Notes: generated by a model not told the origin, from the letters alone. A stretch of 64,000 nt of DNA from Vibrio gelatinilyticus (GCF_022836845.1 NZ_JAJNNZ010000010.1:1-64000), one strand, 5' to 3'. Shown: positions 48,301-57,450, numbered from the stretch's first letter. Translations and numbers: made by a program.

Positions 48301-49530
48301 ATGCGCTATTTTGCCTGTTTAGTATTGGCTATGCTGTCTATCCCTGCATATGCTCTAACAAATATTGATATCTATTCATCTGAAATCGTTATCAATGGCG
48401 AAGATAACAACGCTGAACAACTTGCAAGACGACAAGGTATGGTTGAAGTGTTGGTGCGAGCCAGTGGGGATCAAGAGGTCGCCAACAACGACGTCGTGAA
48501 AAAAGCGCTGAGTCAGACATCGCAATATATTTCTCAACTGGGGTATACCGATGTCGAAGGGCAAAAAGCACTGAAGATGGTGTTTAATAGCCAGCAAGTA
48601 AATGGTCTGCTAACGCAAGCTAACTTGCCTTATTGGCCAGCAGAACGAGCCAACATCATGATGTGGGTGGTCGAAGAGACAGCCTACGATCGTAACATCG
48701 TTTGGGAACACTCAAACTCACCGCTAGCCAAGCAGCTTAAAAAGTTTGCTCAGGTAAGAGGACTGCCTTTAACTTTTCCTATCGGAGACTTTGAAGACAT
48801 GACAGGGGTTCAGGTTACCGACATTTGGGGGGGATTCATCGACCCGATTAGTCAGGCCAGTTTACGTTATCCTGTGGACGGTGTGTTGGTCGTGCGAGCA
48901 CAAGGTAATAACCTGCGCTGGACGCTTTATGATCAAAGCCCAAACACGATTTCACGCTCTCAAGTTGATCCTCTTACTGGACAGCAAACAGGGCGAAATG
49001 CCGCGCAAGGCTTGATTGATGAAGTAAGTAATTACTATGCATCTCGCACTGCTGTTACAGTGAGCGATGGTCAAGAAGGTTTTGTTTCAGTTGTCTTTAG
49101 CAATGTTAATAGTGCCGATGCTTTCTTTACATTAGAGCGAGCTTTGGTTCGTCTATCATCCGTTGCCCGAGTTGATGTCCACGAAATTCAGGGGCTAAAT
49201 GTGGTGGCGCGAGTACACTTGTTATCAGGTCTAGAAGAGTTTGAACAGGAAGTATTGCGACTCGGCCTATTAAAAAAGGTTGATGTACCAGAGTTGAACA
49301 GATCAGAGGCTCGCGTTGAAACTGAAACTACAGCAAGTAATGAGCTCGACATTCAGCCGATATTAACGACAGACAATGAAGCACTGCCTGACACCCAACC
49401 AGAAGTCACTGAGGAAGATACGTTTCTTTCTGAAACGAGTTCTGCTGCTGAAGGTGAAGCCATGCTACAAGATGAGCAAAACTCACAGCCAAACGCTCAA
49501 CCTAAGCTTGCTTTTGAGTGGCTTTATTAA
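48301..49530 (+). CDS. DUF2066 domain-containing protein
   Basis: Exported protein of unknown function, 409 residues. A signal peptide is clear (MRYFACLVLAMLSIPAYA). The DUF2066 core covers about residues 20-310: DIYSSEIVING, ARRQGMVEVLVRASGD, LPYWPAERANIMMWVVEE, and DGVLVVRAQGNNLRWTLYD. The C-terminal ~80 residues are acidic, Thr/Glu-rich and low in complexity, and probably disordered. In many gammaproteobacteria DUF2066 lies between purM and hda; here it is in that neighbourhood but hda is absent. The 274 bases upstream show no clear promoter. Confidence 0.85.
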   Translation: MRYFACLVLAMLSIPAYALTNIDIYSSEIVINGEDNNAEQLARRQGMVEVLVRASGDQEVANNDVVKKALSQTSQYISQLGYTDVEGQKALKMVFNSQQVNGLLTQANLPYWPAERANIMMWVVEETAYDRNIVWEHSNSPLAKQLKKFAQVRGLPLTFPIGDFEDMTGVQVTDIWGGFIDPISQASLRYPVDGVLVVRAQGNNLRWTLYDQSPNTISRSQVDPLTGQQTGRNAAQGLIDEVSNYYASRTAVTVSDGQEGFVSVVFSNVNSADAFFTLERALVRLSSVARVDVHEIQGLNVVARVHLLSGLEEFEQEVLRLGLLKKVDVPELNRSEARVETETTASNELDIQPILTTDNEALPDTQPEVTEEDTFLSETSSAAEGEAMLQDEQNSQPNAQPKLAFEWLY

Positions 49531-49561
49531 CTTTGTTGCGGTGTAAATAACTTGAAATGAC

Positions 49562-49584
49562 AAAGGGGCCTCGGCCCCTTTTTT
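49562..49584. terminator. Terminator between the DUF2066 and DUF2069 genes
   Basis: AAAGGGGCC-TC-GGCCCCTTT followed by more T. It is symmetrical enough to serve both convergent genes. Confidence 0.88.
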
Positions 49585-49600
49585 GTTGCAGATCTAACGT

Positions 49601-50029
49601 TTACTTTTTTGTGCCAAACCGTTTCTTTTCTTCTTTTTCAACAGAAGAAAGGCGAGGGAGTTTCAACCCGAGCTCTTTGCCTTTCATTCGTGCATACAAG
49701 GTGTTTCCGATAAAAGTCGTGGTGGTCAGGAGCAGCTCTATTAATGCTAACCAGCGTTCGCCTTCGTCCGTATAAAGTAAAGTGAACGCATGTAAAAAAT
49801 ACAGCATCAATACAAAGTTGGCCCACGCATGTGTGTATGGTTTACCAGCCAAAATACCAGGTAAAGGCAGCAGTAGCGGGATCATCCAAGCTATCGTGAG
49901 TGTCGTGGGGTTGACGTGTGGATGCGGGGACAAATAGCCATGCCACAATGCGACCCACGCAAGCAAAGCCAAATTACTGATCAAGGCAAAATATCGTAAA
50001 ACTTCGGTCCTTGAGCTAACTGGTTCCAT
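49601..50029 (-). CDS. DUF2069 domain-containing membrane protein
   Basis: Small inner-membrane protein, 142 residues, with about four hydrophobic segments (residues ~15-32, 42-60, 67-85 and 95-113) and a basic, charged C-terminal tail (LSSVEKEEKKRFGTKK). The family is defined by pattern and position: last gene of the bepA-arsC-wrbA operon, three bases after wrbA. No enzymatic motif is visible and no function is known. Confidence 0.78.
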   Translation of the reverse strand: MEPVSSRTEVLRYFALISNLALLAWVALWHGYLSPHPHVNPTTLTIAWMIPLLLPLPGILAGKPYTHAWANFVLMLYFLHAFTLLYTDEGERWLALIELLLTTTTFIGNTLYARMKGKELGLKLPRLSSVEKEEKKRFGTKK

Positions 50030-50032
50030 TTA

Positions 50033-50620
50033 TCATTCCTTTGTTGCGTTGTTCAGTTTTCTAGCCGTCTCGGCGAGTCTTTTTCCTAAACTATAAGCGA
50101 GTTCGGTTTCATGAGCAGAGAGGCGGCCTGTAGAGCTTGCGACAGAAGACGCACCGTAAGGTGTTCCGCCAGACTGAGTGGTGTGTAGGCTTGGTTGAGA
50201 GTACGGGATACCAAGAATCATCATGCCATGATGCAACAGTGGCAACATCATGGTTTGCAAAGTGGTTTCCTGGCCCCCATGAAGTGTTGACGATGAGGTA
50301 AACACACACGCAGGCTTGTCGATTAGCTCCCCGGATATCCAAAGATCACTGGTTTGGTCCCAAAAGTGCTTTAGAGGGGCCGCCATGTTACCAAACCAGA
50401 CTGGACTTCCCATAGCCAGACCATGGCTCTTTTTTAGCTCTTCTTTTGTCGCCACAGGGTCGCTTTCTGGCAGGCCGTCACGCCGATCAAGTTCGTCGAC
50501 GGTTCGAATGATGGCTTCGCAGCCATCAATGGACTCAATGCCACGTGCAATCTGCCTTGCCAGAGACTTAGTACTGCCGTGGCGACTGTAATAGAGCACT
50601 AATAGCTGCGTATTTCTCAT
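50033..50620 (-). CDS. wrbA: NAD(P)H:quinone oxidoreductase, WrbA family
   Basis: Flavodoxin-like FMN protein that reduces quinones by two electrons and so limits semiquinone radicals. The FMN phosphate loop is YYSRHGSTKSLARQIARG at residues ~10-27; the later FMN sites are GSPVWFGNMAAPLKHF and TSSSTLHGGQETTL. The 195-residue length fits the family. Its ATG overlaps the arsC stop by four bases. Exact quinone specificity is unknown. Confidence 0.9.
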   Translation of the reverse strand: MRNTQLLVLYYSRHGSTKSLARQIARGIESIDGCEAIIRTVDELDRRDGLPESDPVATKEELKKSHGLAMGSPVWFGNMAAPLKHFWDQTSDLWISGELIDKPACVFTSSSTLHGGQETTLQTMMLPLLHHGMMILGIPYSQPSLHTTQSGGTPYGASSVASSTGRLSAHETELAYSLGKRLAETARKLNNATKE

Positions 50621-50967
50621 AGCAAGCCAAGAACTTGCTCCGGTGGGCGTCCATGTTTTGCTTTGCCGTTATTGATAACGATTGGGCGTTCAATCAGTTT
50701 TGGATTTTCGGACATTGCTTTAAATAGATCATCGTCACTCACGGTGGCTTCGCCAAGACGGAGCTCTTTATAAATCGCTTCTTTGGTACGCATCATTGCT
50801 CTGACGCTATCTAATTCTAGTTGCTGGAAAAGCTGCTTTAGCGTCTCAACGGATGGTGGTGTATCGAGATATTTGACGATCTGTGGCTCGACACCATTTT
50901 CTTCTAGTAACGCCAGAGTTTGACGACTCTTTGAACAACGAGGGTTATGGTAGATAACGACTGACAT
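50617..50967 (-). CDS. arsC: arsenate reductase (glutaredoxin), ArsC/YfgD type
   Basis: ArsC-fold protein with the catalytic cysteine in IYHNPRCSKSRQTL (Cys12 region) and the conserved C-terminal ERPIVINNGKAKHGRPPEQVL. Its 116 residues are typical of the chromosomal YfgD subgroup rather than the longer plasmid ArsC. It is operonic between bepA and wrbA, as E. coli yfgD follows yfgC. Whether it really reduces arsenate is unproven for this subgroup; no arsR or arsB is nearby. Confidence 0.88.
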   Translation of the reverse strand: MSVVIYHNPRCSKSRQTLALLEENGVEPQIVKYLDTPPSVETLKQLFQQLELDSVRAMMRTKEAIYKELRLGEATVSDDDLFKAMSENPKLIERPIVINNGKAKHGRPPEQVLGLL

Positions 50968-50979
50968 ATAGGGTCCTTT

Positions 50980-52434
50980 TTATTGTAGAGCTAGGAAGCG
51001 ATCACGTTGAATAAGCAGCTGATCGATGCGTGCATCGTAGCGTGCTTGCTGCAAACTGCCTAATGCAGCGAGTTGGCTCGCTTGAGAGTAGAGTTGAATG
51101 GATTTATCCCATTGTGCGTTTAATGCCATGATCTCACCTCGAGCAGCAAGATCTTCTTTACTGTCGCCAATTTTAATATTGGCTTCAGATAGCAGGTGCC
51201 AACCATTGGTGTCATTAGGCTTATCGTGAGTGTACTTTTGCAATATTTTTATCGCTGACTCGTATTTTTGCCCTTCGAGTAAGGCATTGGCGTAATTAAT
51301 GGTAATAACCGCGTTATTCGGTTTGGTTTTGAGCGCTTTTTTGAGCATCTCTTCGGCTTTTTGTGGCCGCTTTTGAGCAATGTATAAATCGGACATTGCA
51401 TCAAGATAAAAATTATTATTTGGTCTTTGTGACAGCAGCTTTGTCAGAATTTTCTCGGCCTCTTCAAGCTGATTGTTATCGAGAAAAACCAACGCCTTAC
51501 CATATTCAAAGGATGGAGCTATATCCGCTTTAGCCTTTTTAGCGGTTCTTTCAAACCAATCTAGGGCAGCGTTAGATTTTATCCCAGCGTATCGAGCGAC
51601 AATACGAGCTCGCGCAAGATGGTAATCAATGGAAGGCAGGACTCGAAGAGGGGGATAGTTTTGAGCTCGCTGACGTGTATCGGTAATACGGTCTTCTGGA
51701 AGAGGGTGAGTGAGTAACATTGGCGGTGGCTTGCTGGCGTAGCGGTATTCATCAGCAAGACGCCCGAAAAAGCGTGGCATATCATTCACATCAAACTGAG
51801 CACGAGCGAGTGTCGCAATGCCGAATCGGTCGGCCTCTTTTTCATTGCTGCGGGTGTAGTTGATACTCGCTTGCATCGAACCTGCCGTTGTTGCTGTTAA
51901 AGCAGCCATACCAGCTTGTGGTGCTGCGATAGCCAGCAATAGTGAGCCAGCGAGGGCGGCAATGGTTGCTGGTGAACGGCGAGCTTCATCTTCCATGCGT
52001 CGCGCTAAGTGACGTTGAGTTACGTGCGCGATCTCATGCGCCATCACCGAGGCTAACTCACTTTCAGTATGGGCATGAAGAAACAATCCAGTGTGCAGCG
52101 CAACGTGCCCACCAAAGAACGCGAAAGCGTTAATATTTCGATCGCGGATCATAAAGAAAGTAAATGGCGTTTTTACATCATCCGCACTGGAGACTAACCG
52201 ATGTCCAATAGCATCGATATACTCACTTAACACAGGATCATTGACAACAGGTTGCCCAGCCCGAAGCATGCGCATATAAGCATCACCATAGACAAGTTCT
52301 TGATCGATACTGAGTGTCGACCCTGCCGCCGTACCAATCTCGGGTAAGTTTAGCGTATTGGCCATTGTGACACTCGGGGAGCTCACCGCCGCTGCGACAC
52401 ATAGGCAAATTAGAGAGCGCGTGCGTTTTAACAT
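50980..52434 (-). CDS. bepA: beta-barrel assembly-enhancing protease BepA
   Basis: Periplasmic M48 zinc protease and chaperone that promotes LptD maturation and degrades stalled outer-membrane proteins at the BAM complex. Signal peptide residues ~1-25. The zinc motif HEIAH is at 133-137, with the third ligand region NEKEADRFGIATL near 200. A TPR domain makes up the C-terminal half (about 290-470). ATG at 52434, preceded by AAAGGTAG, is preferred over the ATG ten codons upstream. It heads an operon with arsC, wrbA and a DUF2069 gene. Other BAM parts, BamA and BamC, are in the same window. Confidence 0.94.
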   Translation of the reverse strand: MLKRTRSLICLCVAAAVSSPSVTMANTLNLPEIGTAAGSTLSIDQELVYGDAYMRMLRAGQPVVNDPVLSEYIDAIGHRLVSSADDVKTPFTFFMIRDRNINAFAFFGGHVALHTGLFLHAHTESELASVMAHEIAHVTQRHLARRMEDEARRSPATIAALAGSLLLAIAAPQAGMAALTATTAGSMQASINYTRSNEKEADRFGIATLARAQFDVNDMPRFFGRLADEYRYASKPPPMLLTHPLPEDRITDTRQRAQNYPPLRVLPSIDYHLARARIVARYAGIKSNAALDWFERTAKKAKADIAPSFEYGKALVFLDNNQLEEAEKILTKLLSQRPNNNFYLDAMSDLYIAQKRPQKAEEMLKKALKTKPNNAVITINYANALLEGQKYESAIKILQKYTHDKPNDTNGWHLLSEANIKIGDSKEDLAARGEIMALNAQWDKSIQLYSQASQLAALGSLQQARYDARIDQLLIQRDRFLALQ

Positions 52435-52647
52435 ACTACCTTTTTGATCACTCCGATGTTTCAATTTAAGACCACAATTAGCCGCTTTGGTTTCAATGAG
52501 CTTGTTATGCTGATGTAAACGATACTTATTCTGTCACAAGGCAGGGACCTTTGACTACATCTATATCGTGATGATTTATGGATGCTTTGTTTAATTCAAC
52601 CGTCATCATTAGAAACAATGCGAATGACAATGTCTAACATATACCGT

Positions 52648-52676
52648 TTGGGATTAAAACGAAAACCATCTACAAT
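52648..52676 (+). promoter_or_regulatory. candidate promoter of tusA-perM
   Basis: TTGGGA (52648-52653) and TACAAT (52671-52676) with a 17-base spacer, about 75 bases before the tusA-like gene. The rest of the 317-base gap between bepA and this gene shows no further gene or strong hairpin. Confidence 0.5.
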
Positions 52677-52751
52677 AGGCCCAGTTACACTCACTTTGTG
52701 AATAAGCGAGGTTGAATTGATTTGTATTTGTAATAACATGCCTTCTACATT

Positions 52752-52988
52752 ATGCAGACTAAGTATTTAGACCTTTTAAATCAACGCTGTCCTATGTCAC
52801 TTCTTCTTGTTAAGCGAGCGTGTAAGAGTATGGCCAGTAGCGATAAGTTGATCGTAAAGCTCGCCGATAGCCAGTCGCAACAAGATATTTTGAAGTTTTT
52901 ACACTCGAAGCAGTATCAAATTTACTGTACGCAGGGTGCAGACTGTAGCTCTATTACCATAACTAAACAGGATCACATTGATGCTTGA
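52752..52988 (+). CDS. TusA-family sulfurtransferase-like protein
   Basis: Small 78-residue protein of the TusA/SirA fold. The family cysteine is in QRCPMSLLLVKRA (Cys13); the usual CPxP motif reads CPMS, so the second proline is missing. Two further cysteines lie near the C terminus (YCTQGADCSS). TusA proteins relay sulfur for tRNA thiolation and other pathways; this divergent paralogue may have another role. Its end overlaps the perM start by eight bases, so the two are translationally coupled. There is no clear ribosome-binding site before the ATG. Confidence 0.82.
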   Translation: MQTKYLDLLNQRCPMSLLLVKRACKSMASSDKLIVKLADSQSQQDILKFLHSKQYQIYCTQGADCSSITITKQDHIDA

Positions 52989-54051
52989 CATGGTTCGCCG
53001 CTGGTATAAGCGACGCTTTTCTGACCCCGATGCCGTAAGCTTGGTGGTTATTCTTTTATTTGGTTTCGTCACGATTTACTTTTTTGGTAATTTGATTGCG
53101 CCCCTATTGGTGGCAATTGTACTTGCCTACCTTCTAGAGTGGCCAGTCACTCAGCTGCGTCGATTAGGGTTGCCACGCACCTTATCTGTTGTTGTCGTCA
53201 TTTTGATATTTATTGGTTTGATGTTGTTAGCCATCTTTGGGCTCGTGCCAACCATATGGCGGCAGGTAGGCAACTTGCTAAACGATATCCCCAATATGTA
53301 TAACGGTTTGCAGGAATTTATTGTGCAAATCCCTGTTCGATATCCAGATCTTGCAGAAATTCATATTGTTGAATCCATCATTGCGAACCTAAAAGATAAG
53401 GTATTATTGCTTGGGGAAAATGTGGTCAAAGGCTCGTTTGCATCATTGGTGAGTTTGGCAGCTCTGGCAATCTACCTCATTCTTGTTCCTCTATTAGTGT
53501 TTTTCTTACTTAAAGATAAAGAGGAAATGGTTGATATAGCGAGCGGTCTATTACCACGCAATCGTCGATTAGCCAATAAAGTTTGGTTGGAAATGAACCA
53601 GCAGATCTCAAACTATATCCGCGGCAAAGTGCTGGAGATATTGATCGTCGGCAGTGTCAGTTACGTTACCTTTGCCTTGTTGGATCTACGCTATTCTGTT
53701 TTACTGGCCGTAGCCGTTGGTTTTTCAGTGTTGATTCCATATATTGGTGCAGCAGCCGTAACCGTACCTGTGGCGATTGTCGGCTTGTTCCAATGGGGGC
53801 TTGCACCACAATTCTATTGGTTGCTTGTTGCTTACGGAATTATTCAAGCGTTAGATGGTAACGTTTTAGTACCGGTGTTGTTTTCTGAAGCGGTTAACCT
53901 TCATCCAGTCGCCATCATCGTGGCAGTTCTGGTCTTTGGTGGACTGTGGGGCTTCTGGGGTGTGTTCTTCGCGATACCTTTGGCGACGTTAGTCAAAGCC
54001 GTTTGGAATGCACTGCCAAGCAACGAAGAGCATGACGCAGCATCTTCTTAA
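52981..54051 (+). CDS. perM: AI-2E family transporter (PerM)
   Basis: Polytopic inner-membrane protein of the AI-2 exporter/PerM family, 356 residues. It has about eight membrane segments: four near the N and middle regions and the C-terminal group with LIPYIGAAAVTVPVAIVGLF and GLWGFWGVFFAIPLATLVKAV. A soluble domain spans about 95-150. ATG at 52981 has AGGA eight bases upstream; a TTG one codon earlier is also in frame. In E. coli perM neighbours bepA, as here. Substrate uncertain: transport of AI-2 has been shown for some members only, and others are Na+/H+ antiporters. Confidence 0.88.
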   Translation: MLDMVRRWYKRRFSDPDAVSLVVILLFGFVTIYFFGNLIAPLLVAIVLAYLLEWPVTQLRRLGLPRTLSVVVVILIFIGLMLLAIFGLVPTIWRQVGNLLNDIPNMYNGLQEFIVQIPVRYPDLAEIHIVESIIANLKDKVLLLGENVVKGSFASLVSLAALAIYLILVPLLVFFLLKDKEEMVDIASGLLPRNRRLANKVWLEMNQQISNYIRGKVLEILIVGSVSYVTFALLDLRYSVLLAVAVGFSVLIPYIGAAAVTVPVAIVGLFQWGLAPQFYWLLVAYGIIQALDGNVLVPVLFSEAVNLHPVAIIVAVLVFGGLWGFWGVFFAIPLATLVKAVWNALPSNEEHDAASS

Positions 54052-54056
54052 ATAGT

Positions 54057-54083
54057 AAAAAGCCTCGCAACGCGAGGCTTTTT
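54057..54083. terminator. Bidirectional terminator between perM and bcp
   Basis: AAAAAGCCTCG-CAACG-CGAGGCTTTTT between convergent genes, with an A-run and T-run. Confidence 0.9.
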
Positions 54084-54097
54084 ACTATCGAACGTAA

Positions 54098-54568
54098 TTA
54101 GCTTTTAGTATTCAAGTAGTCAAGAACGACTTCGTGGTGCGTTTTTGTTTTAAATTTGTCAAACACGTGCTCAATCACACCTTCTTCGTTGATTAAAAAG
54201 CTAATACGGTGTAAGCCATCATAGATTTTACCCATAAATTTTTTCTCACCCCATACTCCGAATTGGTCTGCTGCTGCGTGATCTTCATCAGACAATAAAG
54301 TGAAATTGAGCGAATCTCTTTCAATAAACTTACCAAGACGTTTTACAGGATCGATGCTAACGCCCAATACAACAACATTGTGGTTATCTAATTCTGCTTT
54401 AATGTCTCTAAGCCCTTGAGCCTGTACAGTGCACCCTGGTGTCATCGCTTTAGGGTAAAAATAGAATAGTACTTTTTTACCCGCAAAGTCTTGCAGTGTT
54501 ACTGTGTTGCCATCTTGATCAAGTAGCGAGAATTTAGGGGCCGGGGTTCCCGCCGTTAATGTGTTCAT
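54098..54568 (-). CDS. bcp: thioredoxin-dependent peroxiredoxin Bcp
   Basis: Thiol peroxidase that reduces hydroperoxides, 156 residues. The peroxidatic motif is KAMTPGCTVQAQGLRD with Cys46. In E. coli Bcp a resolving cysteine lies five residues later (CTVQAC); here that position is Gln51 and no other cysteine exists in the protein, so it must work as a 1-Cys enzyme. GVWGEKKFMGK and HRISFLINEEG are family-typical. It is in the same order as in E. coli (bcp next to gcvR). Confidence 0.95.
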   Translation of the reverse strand: MNTLTAGTPAPKFSLLDQDGNTVTLQDFAGKKVLFYFYPKAMTPGCTVQAQGLRDIKAELDNHNVVVLGVSIDPVKRLGKFIERDSLNFTLLSDEDHAAADQFGVWGEKKFMGKIYDGLHRISFLINEEGVIEHVFDKFKTKTHHEVVLDYLNTKS

Positions 54569-54673
54569 GTTGATTTCCTTTATATTGAGCGTGACTGTAC
54601 TCGCGGCAACCTACATTGGGTTGCCTGTTTGGCGACTGGTACATTGAGATTCTACAAAAAAAGAACCTAATGG

Positions 54674-55216
54674 TTAAGAGTGGCTATTAATGAAATTAAG
54701 AGAACCATTGACAGATAAGGATTGGCATAGTGCATTAAACTCTTCTTGCAGTTGCATGAGATTACACTCGCTTTCAACAGATGCAGTGAGAGCAATATGA
54801 AATTGGTCTTTATCAGTATGTACTTTGTCTTTGAGTACGGTTTGTGCACTTAAGGCGGACAGTCCAATGTCCCTGTCGGCAAAAAACTGAGTAAATTTCT
54901 CGGTAAGGCCAATGCGGTCTTCTGACTCTACAAAAACTTCAACGGTATAGCGATTTGATAATGGCTCGTGTGTTGACGTTCGCTTCATCATGGTAATAAG
55001 GTCATGTTCTTGACCCAACAATGGTAGGGTCGTTTCAACCCGTGTGATATGACTAGTATTTCCTGATACAAGCATCAGAAGCGTAAATTCATTGCCAAAT
55101 ATCGCAATGCGACTGTCGAGAATATTACAACCCGCTTGGGCGACCAAGTGAATGACTTCATTGCATATTCCTGGACGATCGGTACCAATGGCGGTGATCA
55201 CTAAATGCTGGTTCAT
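54674..55216 (-). CDS. gcvR: glycine cleavage system transcriptional repressor
   Basis: Two-ACT-domain protein (about residues 5-75 and 92-170) that in E. coli binds GcvA and represses the gcv operon when glycine is low. The N-terminal motif is LVITAIGTDRPGICNEVIHLVAQAGCNI, and the second domain is VEVFVESEDRIGLTEKFTQFFADRDI. It has no DNA-binding domain, in keeping with action through GcvA. It is divergent from dapA as in E. coli. The 288 bases between them show no promoter that I can define well. Confidence 0.92.
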   Translation of the reverse strand: MNQHLVITAIGTDRPGICNEVIHLVAQAGCNILDSRIAIFGNEFTLLMLVSGNTSHITRVETTLPLLGQEHDLITMMKRTSTHEPLSNRYTVEVFVESEDRIGLTEKFTQFFADRDIGLSALSAQTVLKDKVHTDKDQFHIALTASVESECNLMQLQEEFNALCQSLSVNGSLNFINSHS

Positions 55217-55504
55217 AGCGTAACTTCATGCTCCCTGTTTGATGTTATGGTAGCACAGCTGAAGCAATATCACGTAAATTTGTTGATAGGTTACGTTGAC
55301 AATTAGCGCGCAAAGTAGGGCGGAACCGGACAATTGACGAGGTGCTGACACCCTATTTTAGATAAAAGCGCATTTTAAGCATGTTTAACGTCTAACATCT
55401 GAAATTATTTCATTCACTTCTTACTTGTATCTGCTTTTAATCTCTTGTGTTTATCAATGCCATTAAAGTACCATGCAAGTAGTATCAAATTTAGGGAGAT
55501 CATC

Positions 55505-56383
55505 ATGTTTTCAGGAAGTATTGTTGCATTAATAACCCCATTTACTCTTGATGGAGAGGTGGATTATGCGAGTTTAAAGAAACTCGTCGACTACCATGTT
55601 GAAGCAGGTACAGATGGTATCGTTGCTGTAGGAACCACTGGTGAGTCAGCAACGCTAACTGTAGAAGAACATGTAAAAGTTGTTGCAAAGACTGTTGAGT
55701 TTGCGAACGGACGTATTCCCGTAATTGCTGGTACAGGTGCTAATGCTACTCACGAAGCTGTCACGTTCAGTCGTTTGCTAAGTAACGTTGGGATAGCGGG
55801 CTGCCTCAGCGTGACACCGTATTACAATAAACCAACCCAAGAAGGTTTGTACCAGCACTATAAAGCCATTTCTGAAGAGACCGATATTCCGCAGATTCTG
55901 TACAACGTACCAGGGCGCACTGGAGTCGACCTATTACCAGAAACCGTGGCTAGATTGTCAGCTCTGGACAATATTGTTGCACTGAAAGATGCGACCGGTG
56001 ATCTTGATCGAGTGCAACGTCATCGTGAACTTTGTGGCGAAGATTTTATCTTACTAAGTGGTGATGATTCTACAGGGCTTGATTTTGTTAAGCTTGGTGG
56101 CCAAGGTGTGATATCGGTGACCAATAACATTGCCGCTGCCGATATGGCAAAAATGATGCAGTTGGCCCTAGATGGTAAGTTTGAAGAAGCCAATATTATC
56201 AACGAGAGATTGATGCCATTGCACAAAAACCTGTTTGTTGAATCGAGCCCAATTCCTGTGAAATGGGCAGCGTGCAAAATGGGCCTCATTGAGAACGGCA
56301 TTATCCGCTTGCCTTTGACGGAGCTGTCTGAACAAGCAAAACCTATCGTCGCAAAAGCGATGACAGAAGCGTGTATTTATTAA
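55505..56383 (+). CDS. dapA: 4-hydroxy-tetrahydrodipicolinate synthase
   Basis: First committed step of lysine and diaminopimelate synthesis: condenses pyruvate with aspartate semialdehyde. The Schiff-base lysine is Lys161 (VALKDATGD) and the catalytic tyrosine Tyr133 ([10 protein letters not shown]); GTTGESATL binds the substrate carboxylate. ATG at 55505 after AGGGAG gives 292 residues, equal to E. coli; the frame runs 20 codons further upstream without conservation. bamC follows. DapE, later in the same pathway, is encoded 2 kb downstream. Confidence 0.97.
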   Translation: MFSGSIVALITPFTLDGEVDYASLKKLVDYHVEAGTDGIVAVGTTGESATLTVEEHVKVVAKTVEFANGRIPVIAGTGANATHEAVTFSRLLSNVGIAGCLSVTPYYNKPTQEGLYQHYKAISEETDIPQILYNVPGRTGVDLLPETVARLSALDNIVALKDATGDLDRVQRHRELCGEDFILLSGDDSTGLDFVKLGGQGVISVTNNIAAADMAKMMQLALDGKFEEANIINERLMPLHKNLFVESSPIPVKWAACKMGLIENGIIRLPLTELSEQAKPIVAKAMTEACIY

Positions 56384-56392
56384 TTTGAAATC

Positions 56393-56415
56393 CGAGGCGG
56401 CATTGCTTCGCCTCG
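56393..56415 (+). repeat. hairpin between dapA and bamC
   Basis: CGAGGCG (56393-56399) and CGCCTCG (56409-56415) with a nine-base loop and no T-run. It may stabilise the dapA mRNA or set the ratio of the two genes. Confidence 0.5.
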
Positions 56416-56430
56416 ATTAAGGGAGTCTCG

Positions 56431-57450
56431 ATGAAATTGTCTCGTCAGCTAGCCGTTACATCACTAGCTGTTATTGTATTAGCCGCATGTTCTAGTGATC
56501 CAAGCACTCGTCGAGAGGCAAAGGATGACTTTAATTATTTAGACGCTCCGGAGTTACGTGAGTGGAAACTGCCTGAAGGGGCGATACCACAGTTTTATCC
56601 TAACTACGAAATCCCGAAAGGTGATTTTAAAGGGGGGATAGGGCGAGAGGTTGACATTCGACCTCCACAGCAAGTTTTAGAGCTAATTCCCGGTGCCCGA
56701 GTCGACCGACAAGGTCCAGAGGTAACACTGTGGCTGCTGCAGGACAGCGAAGCGGATAAAGTGTGGGAAACGGCGAAGAAAATGTTGGCTGAGATCGATG
56801 TTAAAGCATTGGAAGAGTCTGAAGATCGCATCGAGACCGACTGGGTGTCATGGGTATCTGAAGATGAGGATGCGGAAATTGGTAGCCGTTACGAGCTAAC
56901 TCGATTTGAAGCTAATAATCGTTATGGCTTCAAGATGAACTTGATTGATTGGCGAGAAGGGACAACCTTGAAGCCAGTGTCTCGCACCAACAAAGAACGC
57001 TACAATACCTTGATGACCAATTTGATTACTGCTCGTTACGATTATGACTTGCGCGAAGAAGCAGCGAAAAAGGCGCAAGAGTTAGTGAAGTCTGTTCCTA
57101 TTAGTATGGGTACTGACCGCAGTGGCTTACCAGTAATCATTGCAAGAACGCCGTACTCAGCTATGTGGCAAGAAGTACCGACATTGTTACCGAAGATGGG
57201 ATTCACCATTGAAGAGCGCAGCCAGTCTCAAGGTACTGTAAAAGCCAAATACGCAGCTCCAGGTGATGACTTCTGGATAGATGTAGGTGTGAAACCTGTC
57301 GATATGGATTCGGGTAGCTACACATTCTTGTTTGGTGATCTTGGAAACCGTACTTCGATTAACGTAACTGACAAAGATGGCAAGCCAGTGACAGAAGCGT
57401 TACTGCGCTCACTTGAGCCACTTATTGCCACGATGATTAAGAAAGACTAA
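56431..57450 (+). CDS. bamC: outer membrane protein assembly factor BamC
   Basis: Lipoprotein subunit of the BAM complex. The lipobox VLAAC places the lipidated cysteine at residue 20. An extended N-terminal lasso (about 21-95; DDFNYLDAPELREWKLPEG) is the part that wraps BamD in E. coli. Two helix-grip domains follow (about 100-215 and 225-338). Its 339 residues are normal. It is located after dapA as in E. coli (nlpB), but purC, which follows in E. coli, is not here. Confidence 0.95.
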   Translation: MKLSRQLAVTSLAVIVLAACSSDPSTRREAKDDFNYLDAPELREWKLPEGAIPQFYPNYEIPKGDFKGGIGREVDIRPPQQVLELIPGARVDRQGPEVTLWLLQDSEADKVWETAKKMLAEIDVKALEESEDRIETDWVSWVSEDEDAEIGSRYELTRFEANNRYGFKMNLIDWREGTTLKPVSRTNKERYNTLMTNLITARYDYDLREEAAKKAQELVKSVPISMGTDRSGLPVIIARTPYSAMWQEVPTLLPKMGFTIEERSQSQGTVKAKYAAPGDDFWIDVGVKPVDMDSGSYTFLFGDLGNRTSINVTDKDGKPVTEALLRSLEPLIATMIKKD

